From Maea johnstoni (taxonomy: Eukaryota > Annelida > Polychaeta > Spionida > Magelonidae), in contig OZ012693.1 in assembly GCA_963942565.1 (NCBI GenBank), positions 3,984,880-4,048,879 of the forward strand: a DNA stretch of 64,000 bases, written 5' to 3'. Made by a program: the position numbers and the translations under genes. Positions 12,000 through 24,400 of this stretch are shown here, one piece after another. The stretch's first letter is position 1, and the number at the start of each line of letters is the position of its first letter. Under the pieces are notes generated by a model. That model was not told where the DNA came from and did not search any database. It saw only the letters and a program-made list of their open reading frames with translations.

Positions 12000-14630
12000 A
12001 CTATTAACTTACAAGTATATATTACTACTATACCCTTTGATGAATAAAAGAATGGATATATAGCAAGAGACCAATTAATATATGCGCTATAGTGAATGCC
12101 TAAGGGTGACACCACTAGGAGATAAAGACCAATGAGGGCTCTCGTATGGTTTAAATTATAGAGAAATTTGCGTACCAACATGCACAGAACACAATTTTTG
12201 GCCAGTTCGCCAAAGCCAGCTTGTTCAGGTTGAAAGGCTGGTTTCATATCCACTTGTTTTTATTCATCTAAGACAAATAGTCTATCCCTCTGCATAGACT
12301 GAGCTCAGATATTTGCTTGGGATTAATGTGGGTAATCTGGGGGTGAGTACTGGTTATATATGGAAATTGTGGAAATAAAAAGGGCATAGTTTTTGTAAAA
12401 GGATCCAAATACTCTAAGACTCCATACTTCAAAAGGAAAAGCCTGAGACAAGGGTTTATTTCAGTAATGCACCCTATGCTTCCAAAATGGTTCATTTTCC
12501 TAGAATGAGTATTAGCAAGAACCTGAATCCGACATTTCTATGAAAAAGAAGTTGGCATAGATCCAATGATTTCTCAGTATGACTGTCTAGATTTTTTTCA
12601 TTTTGCACCAAAATAAGGAAATGATTTGAGCTGCTCGAATTCACATCGGGAGCAAATAAAGTGGCCTGTTTCATATTTTTATTATCATTCTTATTCGTAT
12701 TATTCTTATTATTCTTATTGTTCTTATTTTTCTTGTTATTATAATTCTTATTATATAATGATAATGTTATTGACCATGCCGACAGCATGAAAATTGTATA
12801 CAAAAATTAGTGAGAGGAAACACAAACATCACAATGAGATCGAAAGAAAAAGAAAATGAAAATCAAGACGAATTGACTGGATATAATAGCTCTAAAAAGA
12901 GCACTAAGTAACAATTAAACAAAAGCTCCCAAAGAATCATGTAAATCGTACTCGAACAACAGAAAGAACGTCTGGCGTCAGTAGTTTGAAACCAGGAAGG
13001 GCAGGCCGAAAACAGTGTTACATTTACCTTGTCCCCATACCAAAGCAAAGTTTTGAGAAATATAAAACTTTTTTTTAATCCATTAAGACCGAATATAAGA
13101 TTGAAAATTGCTCCTGTTGGGTTCAACAACCTATCTTCAAATACTTTTCAAAAATATATATTTCGATTTGAAGAGTTATGTTCAAAGCTGAAAAGCTACA
13201 GATAGGGCCATACTCTTAGCCTTTATATTAACCCTTTCCTACTCCAGTGATCAGTCCCAAAAGTATTTCACTTTCTTTATCAGAATTTTTTGATCTAGCA
13301 GTTTACCTTATCTGAGAATCATTGATATCTGATTTTGACTACCAATACGGGTACATGACAAAAAAGTTTGTGTTACAACTGAGAGTAGTAGACATGGGAT
13401 GTATTTCTCTGGTTACAAGTACAAACAGCAGCCCTTATTTGTAGCCGCTTTTAGTCCCTGCTGTGGAGCATCAAGGGATGATACGGGTGACATGGTGAAG
13501 CATGGGAGACATACGCGTGCTGAGTCCAACGCAGCTGTGTCTATACGAGAAAGTGAACTTTTTATTATAACTTTTTAAGGATGCCCGCACCAGTTTTATT
13601 TTCAATTGTTGGGAGACGTAGAGACGTCCCATTGTTGCGCATATTACGGGGGTCAGACATGAGTGACGTGAACGTTAAGGATGGATGGGGCATTTATCCC
13701 GCCGTAACGTACTGTTGGAGGATATAGCAACTACACTTCTGCCCTGCATACAAAGACAAGGAAATTTTCCTTGATAAAACATGGACCTACCACCATATGT
13801 GTGCATGAAAGGGGTAGATAAATTACGTTTTTATGCAGAGTTGTTCGCCATTCAAATTATGGTCTTACGCCACTTATAGAAAGTTCAGTTTAATTTTTCT
13901 GAAACTTTGCACAGTGACCTTCAAAAACAACTTTTATTCATGGGATCATCGGCTTCGCTTTTTCCCAGATTACTGAAAATTTCAGAAATACTGTAACTGC
14001 CAAAAATACTGTTCTGCCAAGTTGAATTTTTTGGGTGTCATGTACGAATTATGGGATAAAATCAAGGAATTCATGAAACAAAAAAGTGTAACCCAAAATT
14101 TCAGAATTGCTGAGTTTAATTTTCACTTATATTAGTCTAAATTGTCTATACGGTGCTATTAACAAGAAGACATAAAGAATATGACAGGTCATTGGGTTAG
14201 TTTTCGCACCAGAGTGTTAAAGTTTAGCAAGGGAACCCTATCTTAGACATATACGAATGATCATACTTATATTTCTGGGAAAAGTTTCAAATCATCAATT
14301 ACAATGAATGTGAAAATTACTGTAGCCGAAACATTCAGTGTCAAAACATGTCTCATAGGATACCATTTTTGAATAGGTAGGTATAGTCATGATATTATAT
14401 ATTTGATAAAAGATTTTTTCTGCTTTTGTACCAATTTCTTTTCAAAGTTGGTGGTAGTTTCAGGTAAAATACAATAAACTATTTTTGTTTGTCTATTATG
14501 TCCAATACTAAATAGGTGTCGACCTTAACTGTGTCAATGGTTCACCGTTTAAAGAATCGGGAAAACTAAGTATTATCCATTTGAGAGGGGCGGGCGTAAT
14601 AGACAACCATATTTCAACAATTAACAATAA
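12000..14630. other. Non-coding stretch upstream of TYSND1
   Basis: No exon recognised. An ATT-rich low-complexity run occupies about 12670-12760. The part around 13440-13760 is richer in CpG and includes a TGACGTGAACG motif near 13666. It could hold the TYSND1 first exon or promoter, but no donor can be assigned with confidence. A block near 13340-13440 recurs inverted near 18470-18560, so part of the stretch is repeat-derived. Confidence 0.4.
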
Positions 14631-14640
14631 TCTTAAATTG

Positions 14641-14672
14641 GCGGGAGAGGGGGGGGGGGGGGGGGTGGGGGG
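14641..14672 (+). repeat. Long G-run (G-quadruplex-prone)
   Basis: A stretch of nearly pure G, broken by single A and T bases. G-runs of this kind can form quadruplexes and are prone to length change and sequencing error. Confidence 0.85.
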
Positions 14673-14809
14673 CTGAGTGATTCCCCTGATTGGACAACCC
14701 TGATTCCTCTAAGTCCCGGAGCACAGACAATACGTTCTGGAGCACAGACATTTCTGGTGGCCGTGGTTCGATGATTGCTATGAATATTGTAACTTAGTTG
14801 CACTATATT

Positions 14810-15290
14810 AGCCCTTATTACAATCGTTAAGACCAGGAAAAAGGATAGCAACAGGTAGTGTGGAAAACAGAAGGAACGGAATAGAGGGGGTGAAAGGAGT
14901 GTTAGGATGGGGAGAGGTACAGGAGAATAATGGGGTGGAAACGGAGAAAATGAGGGGGTGGAAACAGGTAGTAAGGAGAGGGAGAAGATGAGCAAAATGA
15001 AAACAGGCTATGGGGAACAAGAAGAAAGACAGAGTGCCAAGGAGGAAGATAACGGGGAGGAGGGGTGGGCTACAGTAGGTAAAAGAGGAGAGGGACAGTT
15101 GGAGAGACCAGGAAGAGAGAGGGAGAAAATGAGAGGGAGGCAGGGGGAAGGAAGGGAAAAGCAGAGGCGAGAAGGGGTTAGCAATATGAAGATCCATGTT
15201 TATGGGGAGAGAAGGGGGCTAATGGAAGCCGCTAGTAGGGAGGGTAATTGCGATTATGGTAGTGTCTATGTCAGGGGCAAGGATGTGGGA
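14810..15290. repeat. Purine-rich (G+A) tract
   Basis: About 480 bp dominated by GGAGA/GGGAA words on the plus strand. The proline- and serine-rich open frames on the minus strand and the Glu/Arg-rich frame on the plus strand follow from this composition and are not called as genes. Confidence 0.65.
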
Positions 15291-15344
15291 CTTTAGGAGT
15301 AGGGGGCACATTGGGAAATAGGCGAAAGATAAGGTGTAAATTGC

Positions 15345-15500
15345 GTAGTGGTGCATGTGGGAACAAATCATGTACAGAGGCAAATGGGGGGCATAAGCAA
15401 AGGCAAATCTGTAAGCGAGGCGGAGAAAGTGATAGAACAGGTAGCCCAGCAGTTTGGGAGGGTATTGGGATATGGTCGGGTTTGGTGCCGAGGTGTGAGG
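15345..15500 (+). pseudogene. Possible relic of a LINE ORF1 esterase (SGNH) domain
   Basis: One frame reads C-V-V-V-H-V-G-T-N followed by about 40 codons, including E-A-E-K-V-I-E-Q-V. The VVHVGTN block resembles block III (GxND) of the SGNH esterase domain carried by CR1-like LINE ORF1 proteins, with His in place of Asp. Stops bound the frame and no reverse transcriptase is seen nearby. The match is short and could be chance in G-rich DNA. Confidence 0.3.
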
Positions 15501-15837
15501 TGGTGCGAGTTGTGAAAAGAAATGGGTGGGGATCCATTTCACACTGGATGTAGTTTATAGAGGGAAGCAGGGTTCGGGAATAATGGTTCAGGTATGTGTT
15601 GCACTGTGGGGAAGGGGAGGGAAGGGATGCCCTAATGAAGGGTACAGGAATAGGGGTGAGACTTGGTGCAGAAAGCATGACAGGTAGTGTGTGGGATAGG
15701 GAACACATTGAGAGATAAAAAGGCCCAATGGTCGACGAGTGGTCTGGGAGGGATGGGGGTTTTCCGTAGGTAGGAAGTTGACCCCGCGGGACAAATGCAT
15801 TAACTGTCTGATCCCAATCATCACATACACACACATA

Positions 15838-15842
15838 TATAT

Positions 15843-15899
<57 letters not shown>
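15838..15899. repeat. (TA)n microsatellite
   Basis: About 60 bp of TA dinucleotides directly after an ACACAC run. Confidence 0.95.
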
Positions 15900-15900
<1 letters not shown>

Positions 15901-15949
15901 GTGTATAATGTCTGCTGAGACAGGGATTTATACACCACATTCTAAAATT

Positions 15950-17900
15950 CGGCGAAGTCGTGAGAAAGACACGTGTGTCGACTCAATCCAGCATGGGCCA
16001 TGAAACTAAATTTAGAATGAAAGTTTACATTGTGGAAATCCAGGCATGCACGTTGCACCGGAGATAGGAAGGGGCGGGGCTTAAGTAATCCCTAGCTGTG
16101 ACTGGCATACCACATGACTAGCGTAGAGCGGTGGCCAATGTTTGTAGCGGTCTGTGTCGAGTTTCGGAACTAGGTCAACTCTTGAATGATCTGCAACGTA
16201 AAATCGACCCGCCCACTTTTCTCATACCATCGCTACATTATAGTTAGTTGCCGCCTACTTCCAAGGTCCAATAGACTTGATCACAAGAAAGCCATCAGCA
16301 GTGTAATCATTCAACGGTCCTCTGTGTAGACGCTTTGAAATGAACATTTTACAGCCATTTTAGCCAAAAAAACAACTGAATTGCTTTCAAACGTGTCACA
16401 AGTCGGAGCACCTGTATGTGCCAAAGACGTCAGCACTATTTGTGTAGCATGTCCAATAGTATTCACTGCCAATTCCCTCTCTAATTTCGTTGATCCCATG
16501 AACGACTTCGTTAGAGGCCGTCACAGTATGACATCACTCAGTGTCTACACTAATCACCAGCCCATTACAAGTGCTACTAGCTGCGGGGGATCGGACAAAT
16601 GTTTGGCTTTCTATAAATGGATATTTACTACGCCATTTGTTCCGCAATAAAGGTCAGGTTCCCATGACGTCATAGATTGCTGTGTACACAGGTCATGGCT
16701 GCAACATGTCTATTTTCTCTTTAGTCAAACCTACTTCCTCGCGTATTCCCAACTGAAGCGATCCTCCAGGCAGAATGAACTTACCCTGTGTGTTTCTTTC
16801 ACTCCTACTCCTGTCATTACAGGGAAAATAAAGATTTGCTCCCTGTGATGTCATTATGTCAAAGGTCATTTTTGTCCATGGCTTAGAAAATGTAAACCCC
16901 GTTTTACACTGGCACGTTACATGACGGTGAGTGTTTTCTGAATATTATTTTGCTGATAAAATTTTCAGGGAAAACATCGAGTACACGAGCGCAAATCGCC
17001 GGGAAGGGCGAAATAGACGCTTCTAGTATGCAAAACTGACGGTACGAATGCAACATTCGAGCCTGTCATCGTGCTCGTCATGTTCCCGTCTTTCATATGC
17101 GATGATGCTTTGTTCATTGGGAGGTCACATGAAAAACTTATGTAGCTTGAAAATCTGCAGAGCTTCCCGGGGACCTGTGGTAAATTATGTTAGTCCCACG
17201 TCTTGTAAACCCTCCATGCGTCCGGATCATGTGGAATCCGGAGCTATTCACGTCTTCCACGTTTCTAGAACATTGATCGGGTCATTTGTAATCGTTTCCG
17301 TGCCCGTTTGTCATGAAATGTAACAGTTAGTCGGGCACCGATGGTGACAAAATAGGGCACGGGAGACGATGCCGCCCATGGCCCCTGCGCTCATCGCAAA
17401 CTTGTCGAGAAGGATACGCCATATTGAAAAGGGAGTGTTATAGCTCCCCAATGAAATAAAATCCCCATTGTTCATTGTATTTAGAACAAGAGTTACACAA
17501 GGAAGTTCGTAGCAGGTCTACTACTGAATGAGAACTAGTGCGATAACCGGAGTGCTTATTAGACAATCAGCCAAATTTTTTGGTCAGCCATTTTGACAGA
17601 ATTTCTTTGTAGTTGTATTTCGCACACTTTATCAAAAAGATTAATGTCCGTTACTACGGCCTCTGCACTGCTATTGTTAGTATCAGTGATGGTGCGGACA
17701 GTGGTTCGTTAATACCCTACACAACTGAAGAATAGGAAGGTGGATGTTGTCTGCTATTTTGAAAGAAAATGTGGTTATGTGCGGTCGGTTATTTTCGCCA
17801 TTGATTGTGGCCTAGTTTAAATTGGCTTGCAGTGAAAGCTGTTTTTATAGCCGAACGAAACAATGTATCTATTCGATCCAACTTATTGTTACATAGTAAT
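15950..17900 (+). promoter_or_regulatory. CpG-richer block, candidate BICRA promoter
   Basis: CpG is visibly more frequent here than in flanking DNA. The block lies upstream of the first BICRA coding exon (21399), whose start codon is only 8 nt from its acceptor, so a non-coding first exon must lie upstream. A perfect palindromic CRE (TGACGTCA) is at 16665-16672 and a further TGATGTCA-type site is near 16850. A candidate first-exon donor, GACG|GTGAGT, has its GT at 16927-16928. No transcript evidence is available, and part of the block could instead serve TYSND1 in the other direction. Confidence 0.45.
16665..16672. promoter_or_regulatory. Perfect CRE palindrome
   Basis: TGACGTCA, the full CREB/ATF site, sits in the CpG-rich block upstream of BICRA. 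Full CREs in CpG-rich DNA are typical of constitutive promoters. Confidence 0.5.
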
Positions 17901-18216
17901 CGTTACTATGTTTACATTTATCGCTTCATTGTATCTAATTGTATATTGAAGTGATCATTGTTGGATTATACTACGGTCTTTGATATTGGAATGTTGGAGG
18001 TAAAATAGGCCGCCATGAAAACAGAAACGACTTCAGCTTGCTTTAGCATGCACTAGTGGTAAATTATCGCAATGGTGTTTTGCTGTAGGGTTGGAATTTG
18101 TGCCTTGACCGCAAAACGTGATGCATATAGTTGGGCGGATTCCCCAGTTCAGCATTAGGACCATGAACAAAGCGACTGAAATGTTCGCAAGAATGATTTT
18201 ATTTATGGGGTATGGA

Positions 18217-18400
18217 CAGGGTTCGACTTTCCCAGGGGCCAAGGGGCATATGCCCCTAGATTTTGCTGTGGGCCCCTAGATTTTTCAGACTAGGGGCCCG
18301 AAAAAGTATGTATTATAACAATATATCCTAATTTTGACCACTAATTTTCATCAAAGGACCTTTTCGGGACCCTAGCTGAAAATCTTAGTGTCAGACCCTG
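18217..18400. mobile_element. Possible hAT-like MITE
   Basis: Ends resemble each other in inverted orientation (CAGGGTTCGACTTT and, on the other strand, CAGGGTCTGACACT), as in hAT elements. The interior has GGGGCC-type short palindromes. No matching 8-bp flank is present, so the boundaries are tentative. Confidence 0.35.
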
Positions 18401-18779
18401 ATGGACCATATGAACTACGCTAATAAGTAGTTAACCCAAATAAAACTTACAAGTTAGAGTACTTAGTACTACCAGAGAAATACATCTACTACTCTCAGAT
18501 ACTACTCGTCTGTCATATACCATTTTTATTGCTTTGAACTATTTTATATATCACATTCTGCTCCCCAGTCCCCACCTGAAAAATAAAAGTATTAGGCCAT
18601 CTGCAGTCTCTGGCTGCTTTACTCAAATGAAACTTACTGCATTACAATTTATGTGACAAACTATTAAGCATTGTGTTAAGTTGCACTTAGACTAGTAATA
18701 GAGAGGTTTAAAATCATCGAACTAACCCAGGCCTCATTTTGGTAATCAACACCTAGTCCTTTCTGTCACCCACAGCATG

Positions 18780-19560
18780 AACCTCTTGATGACTGAGTTG
18801 CCTCAGAAGGCCTCTCACCCGCATCATCCCTGGTTACCCTACCCTCACCAAATTTCAATATTTGTGTCTCCCTTTCCTATGGACCTGGTACAAATGCTTG
18901 TGGTCTCCCCTTCCTATGGACCAATTGCTGGTGGCTGCAGTTTGAGTCATTCTTCTACTAGTTTACCCCCCCTCCACCTACACATTTGTAACCTCACAAA
19001 CATAAACCCTACTTCATTACTTCTAACTTCCTACCTCCCTTTCCTTGATGGATCTTTCGGTGACTGGAATTTTCTCTTTCCCAGTCTATCTCTGTCTCAT
19101 GTACTCACATCTCTTCATCTCGAAAACTTGAACCTTGGATACCTAATCCTTTAATTGTTTTACTTACTTGTAGACCTCTGTGACTATAGGTCTATCTTCC
19201 ACTCCTTCACCCCTACCTTCACTTCTAATCTGAAACTGTGAACCTTAATTCAATATCTAGTTCTTCATTTCTTCCGTTACTATGGACCTCTTGGTTACTA
19301 TAGCCTGTGTCTTCTTTTCACTCTGCCCTCCTACCCTCATCCTATACTCCTTTAAATCACACTCTAAGCTACTTAGATACTCAATCCTTCCTGTGTCCCC
19401 TATACTACCCCTATATATAGACCTCTTGGTGGCTGAGTGGTTCTTTTCCTCCTACCCATTACTCTTTCAATGCTAACACTTAGATACCCTCATTTAAACA
19501 CATCATTTTTGTCTCCTCTTCCCGCAGTAATCTTTGTTGCCAAGTGTTTGTATTACATCA
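18780..19560. other. Pyrimidine-biased non-coding sequence
   Basis: C- and T-rich words (CCTCT, CTACC, TCACC) dominate the plus strand, and short phrases such as TATGGACC and ACCTCTTGGTG recur. Open frames here are Leu/Pro/Ser-rich by composition. No splice context or family match was found. Confidence 0.45.
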
Positions 19561-19567
19561 CCACTAC

Positions 19568-19871
19568 CAGGGCCTTAGCCAATATTTGAACAATGCCTAT
19601 TTGAAACAGTGATGGCAAAGATTCTGCCTGTCCAGATTTAGCTTCTTAAAATCCTCATGATTCCAACAATGTATAATCAGCCTATTCTGTCCAAAAGAGC
19701 TATTTGTTCTCCAACCTTGTCTTAGAAGATGGTTTGTTTGAAAAAGTTTTGTTTCTTACCCCCAAATAGCCAACCAAAATTGAAAAAAATTCCTAGACAT
19801 TTTTGACAGTCAGAAAAGCTGTTTTTCACTCTTTCCAAAAGACAGACAGGACAGATCCTGGCTATGTCCCT
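19568..19871. mobile_element. hAT-like non-autonomous element, family B copy 1
   Basis: The left end is CAGGGCCTTAGCCA and the right end, read on the other strand, is CAGGGACATAGCCAGGATC. The interior (CTTAGAAGATGGTTTG) is shared with a second copy ending near 30804. The 8-bp flanks match poorly, so the copy is old. Confidence 0.5.
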
Positions 19872-20150
19872 GACAGAGACAGACATTCAGACTCCTGCTC
19901 TTACACACACCTCTTTTAATACATATGAACCATTTTCATTTTACAATCAGGCCTTTCCCAATAGCCAGCATTTTAGCTGGTCCTAGTTTAGTTCTCAGAC
20001 AGAGTCAAATAGGGTTAACTCTAATGTATAAATTAAAGCCCTTCCTGTACCACAAAAAGGGCAGAGGCCAGAGGGCACATGTATCAGGGCTTGAGGAAAT
20101 GAACTCCGCTGTGTTATCTACTGCAGCTTGACATAAATACACAGTGACAA

Positions 20151-20586
20151 AGGGTGTAAAACAACTAAACATGAGCTATTTAAAAATCAGGCTTGGCTAT
20201 TAGGCATTTCTGTGTTTTACTTTATGGGATAGAAATCAATGCACACACCTACATAAAAATATGTAAACCTACAAGTTTGTTATTTAGTTCATACAAGTGA
20301 CACATGAGGGTGGTGTACATGCAGTATATTCACAACTTCTCAAAATAGCTAGCATGCCACAGGCCGTAAAAACAACTAAACAAGCTTATCTAGCTTAGCT
20401 ACTAGCCTCTAGTAGGCATTTCTGTGTTTTACCATATGAGCACACCTACATATGCCCACACCTACATAAGAGAATGTGACCTACAAGTTGTTTATAGAGT
20501 TAGTTATTACTATTGCCACATGAGGGGGCTGTACAATTGTACATGCAGTATATTCACAACTTCTCACACTAGCTAGCATGCCACAG
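20151..20586 (+). repeat. Two-copy direct duplication, about 215 bp each
   Basis: The segments 20151-20360 and 20361-20586 are diverged tandem copies. Both carry AGGCATTTCTGTGTTTTAC, CACACCTACATA and GCAGTATATTCACAACTTCT and end AGCTAGCATGCCACAG. No coding potential. Confidence 0.75.
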
Positions 20587-21406
20587 TGCCATCTTTCCAC
20601 AAGGGATGACATCTGAATATGGCCACAGAGGGAGGCTATTAAAGGCTAATCCAAATGGAGAAATCTACCAGTAATTGCAATAAACCTTATCAGTGATGTT
20701 ACAGTAGCAGTGATTGGAATGACCACTCTTGTAGTTTCTGGGTAGAAAGTGGTCTAATCAAAGATCTTGTTTGTTGCTGGTGGTCTGTAGAGGGCTCGTC
20801 TAGGGCTAGTACAGGCTTGACCAGTGTGTTGCAGACAGCCTTGTCACATTGAATGTGTCCTACTACTGGAACCAAAGGCATGACCATAATTTGAAAAACT
20901 TGAAAAACAAAACAAAAAACTATTTGTCCTCTGAAGTGCCCTATAGTAAAGGCCTAGATGGTTGTGAAAACTTGATTCCAAATATATAATACAAAAACAG
21001 GGTTTGAAGTTAGCTGGAGCTGGGAGCACCAGGCCCCCTTGAATCTTCCAATGGTTCCCTCAATTTTCTGCCCAAAGATGTACTGGGAACAATTTGTGAC
21101 ATGAAGGGAAATTCTCCGTTCCAGGTTTTTCTCGTTGCGATATGACCTTAACTGTTGAAAGCGACGTAAAACTCCATTCCTTCCATCTGACCACCAAGAC
21201 TTGAGGGATACTTTTTTATGGACAAATAAATCCTAATTACATGTAAAATGTCTAGCCCTGATAATGTTTAAGTATACTACATGTGTACGATTACTCTACA
21301 GTCTACACTACATAATGCAAGTTTATATGCAACATTACATGTAAACATGATTCTCTTTTTATAGCATGTATTTGAGTGTTATTTTCCTTTTCTTGTAGCT
21401 TTTAAA

Positions 21407-24400
21407 ATGGAAACAGAGGATGGGCGCTGCCTCTTAGATGTTATAAAGTAAGTACATGTTACAATTTGCTTTCCTGTGTGACCGCTTTTAGTTCCAAAGA
21501 TAGATTCCAAGCATATCCATGGATATTTCCCAACTCCAACTGTCAGCCTTGAAAAACTGCATGTCTGGTCACCCACCATTGACTTTTTAGTGGTTTGGCA
21601 GATCTTTCTAATTATTTATAGTCACAACTTCACAAGATATGGATGAGGCATTACTATTTTGGTAATATCTCTAACACATGCAATTTTCAGAAAAAAATTG
21701 AAAGAAAAATGTTGGTCAAAAACTAGCCAACAATTCTTCAAATATTTTTCCAATTAATGCCTCATTCTAAAATCATTCTAATATTGGGCGTCAGACAGGC
21801 CCTGGTGGTGGTGGTGTGTCATGTGGTGGTGTTGATGGGGTAATTTTATAAATTTACTATTTTTGGTGTTCAGCGTGTTATTGTTGTTGTTGGACTTAGT
21901 TGTTCAAATTGCATGTAAGATTGGAAAAAAAACAATAGCACTGTTGTATAGTTGCGCTAAATATAGGCATGAGCACTTAGTATTAGGATGACTAGTTGAC
22001 TACTGTGTACAATTTTGTTTGCTTTACATAATTTCTAGAAAGTCAAGTTTGGGAAATACTTAATGCTGTTCATTTTGAGTTCCTCTACCCTTATGTCCAG
22101 AAAAGCATCATGAATTTTGTCTAATTCACTGCAGCATCTTATGAGAGGAAATCAAATCCTCTGGTCAACCAACATATTGTGAAATATTTTATGTATTTCA
22201 TTTTAGTTATTTCATCGCTCATTTTAAGTAATTGGATTTTTAAGTTCATTATTTCACTGCCAAATTTGACTTATGCAGTCATGCTGTTGCCACAATTCAT
22301 GTTTATGTGGTGTTGACTTATTTGTGGTTTTCATTTGTTTTGCATGAGCAGAATGAATCAGAGAAGGTGACATTAACACTCATTTTAACATCACATCACA
22401 TTTCTCTCGCATGGTATTCTAATCTTGCATATTAGCATGGTTTATTTATGCATGCTACTTCACTAACACTCTACCCCTCTACCTTGCTTACTCTACCACT
22501 ACTGCTGCTAACTCAATCTATTTTTAGAAGTGACCATTCCCCTCTCTGGCTCTCTCACACAGCTTCTGTGAATTTTATTCCTGATCCACACCGTAATCTT
22601 ACTAGTACGGTAGTACCTGTGTTTTGAATTAATCTCCTGGGTGTAGATCGTATATATTAGTGTCCATCTTCTGTTCAAGAGTTGATGGAGAGCACATCTA
22701 AAGGATTATAGCATTTAGGGGCTTAAATCATGCCTCATATGTCTATACGGGTCTTCTTGGGTAGCCCATATTCAGTAATTAGTTATAAATTGCAATACTC
22801 AGTTATCTGTAATTAGCATTGTATAGATGTACAACCAGGGACATCTGTATGTAGTATGTACATCACACACCATAGATCCCTGATATAACTTGTCCCTTTT
22901 ATTTAACCTTGGAAAAGTTGGGACAGATCTATTTAGAGAAAAGGGGAAGATGTTTTGATCAATAATATTTTTTCAAATTAGTCATATTTGTTCAATTATC
23001 TTTCCCCTAAGCTTAAATTCCTTAGGTAAAGACTGTGCCTATAGGATTGAGGCAAGGTGGAGATATTATTTCTGCTGCTTCTACTGTACTGTAGACTTAG
23101 GCCAAGCAAATTATTTTACTTTTCGACAATTATGTATACCAATCTTAAGCTATGTACTAGCATTTAGTTTTATAATTGCTCACCAGGGGGACAGCAAAGT
23201 ACTCTCCAATTTGTGGTTTGAATTAATTAATGTGGGTGTCCACCACTGGTGCCACAGTATTGACCCTAACGTACTACCACCTTGGCCTGAAGTAAAAGGT
23301 ACAGTTCAGAAAAAGTTATTCAAAGAATTTAGTTATTGAATTGATTATTAAAGAAGGGATTTGATTATTATCATTTGGAGCTACTAGTGTTGTTCCTCAG
23401 CTGCTGCTGCGAGGTGCGGTCACTACTGTGTGTGTTAAGGTTGACTGACTCGAGAGTCGGTGATCTAACTCGCCATCCTCTCTCCTTATGGTTTCAGTGA
23501 TCCTCAAGCATTAGAACAGTTCTTCACAGCAGAGCAAGAGGTAAGCTCAGGCCTTCGCTTTTCTCTGCCTAGTAAACTGTTTGCTGCCGCGGCTGCTGCT
23601 CAAAATTATCATTCATCATATTCAGGGTCTTAGCCAGGATTTAGAAACTGGGTGCCCAAAATTGGCAATTTTTAGGCGTTCATTTTTTTTTTACGGGGGA
23701 CCACAATATACTCATATTTCAAACATAAACATGTATGAATTTATCAAAATATTGCATAATATCCTTATACAATATCATGGGAATTGTATTGAGATGAAAA
23801 AATTCAATTATAAGCTTGAGATTGACATTTTAAGTAATTCCTCACAAAAATAGGTGTCCTGGTCGGTGCTTTTTTTAGTGTATTGGTGTCCAAAAGACAC
23901 CCAGATGCCCTGCTGGCTAAGACTATGATCATATTTGTAATCCTTAGATACCACTGATACATGCAGAGTTGTATTCTGATTATTTTAACAGATTCATGTG
24001 GAGTGCCCCCTAGTGCTACAAAAACTAACTATTGGAACTTTCAACTACATATAGCTAAAAGGCATTCTGACTTGTGGATTAATCTCTTAATTATTTCTGA
24101 AATATATGAATGTTCTTAGTTCTTATAAGTGGAATACAACTTAATCAATTACAAGTTTGTTTATTTTCACTACTGTTGTTTTCAAAATATATGAAAGGAC
24201 TCTGGGCTTCAATAGGTCAAACCCCAAAAATGGTACACAGGCAATTGGATTTAACTATTTAGTTGCTACCATATATGTAGGTCTTCCAATGATTTCTTCC
24301 ACATGTCTGAAGTTCTAATTTGAGGCCAATTTTGGAAACAAACAACGTTGGTTATTTTTTTTACCCAAATAAATCCTCATATCTGTTACCATTTTTATGT

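Noticed and set aside
14633-15834. Several Pro/Ser/Leu-rich or Glu/Arg-rich open frames
   Set aside because: They overlap on both strands and follow from the purine-rich composition; no splice context or family match, apart from the weak LINE trace noted.
16311-16650. Overlapping plus and minus open frames in the CpG-rich block
   Set aside because: No recognisable domain or splice sites; open frames are expected by chance where CpG is high.
18217-18400. Firm hAT call for this element
   Set aside because: Ends are similar but the 8-bp flanks do not match; kept only at low confidence.
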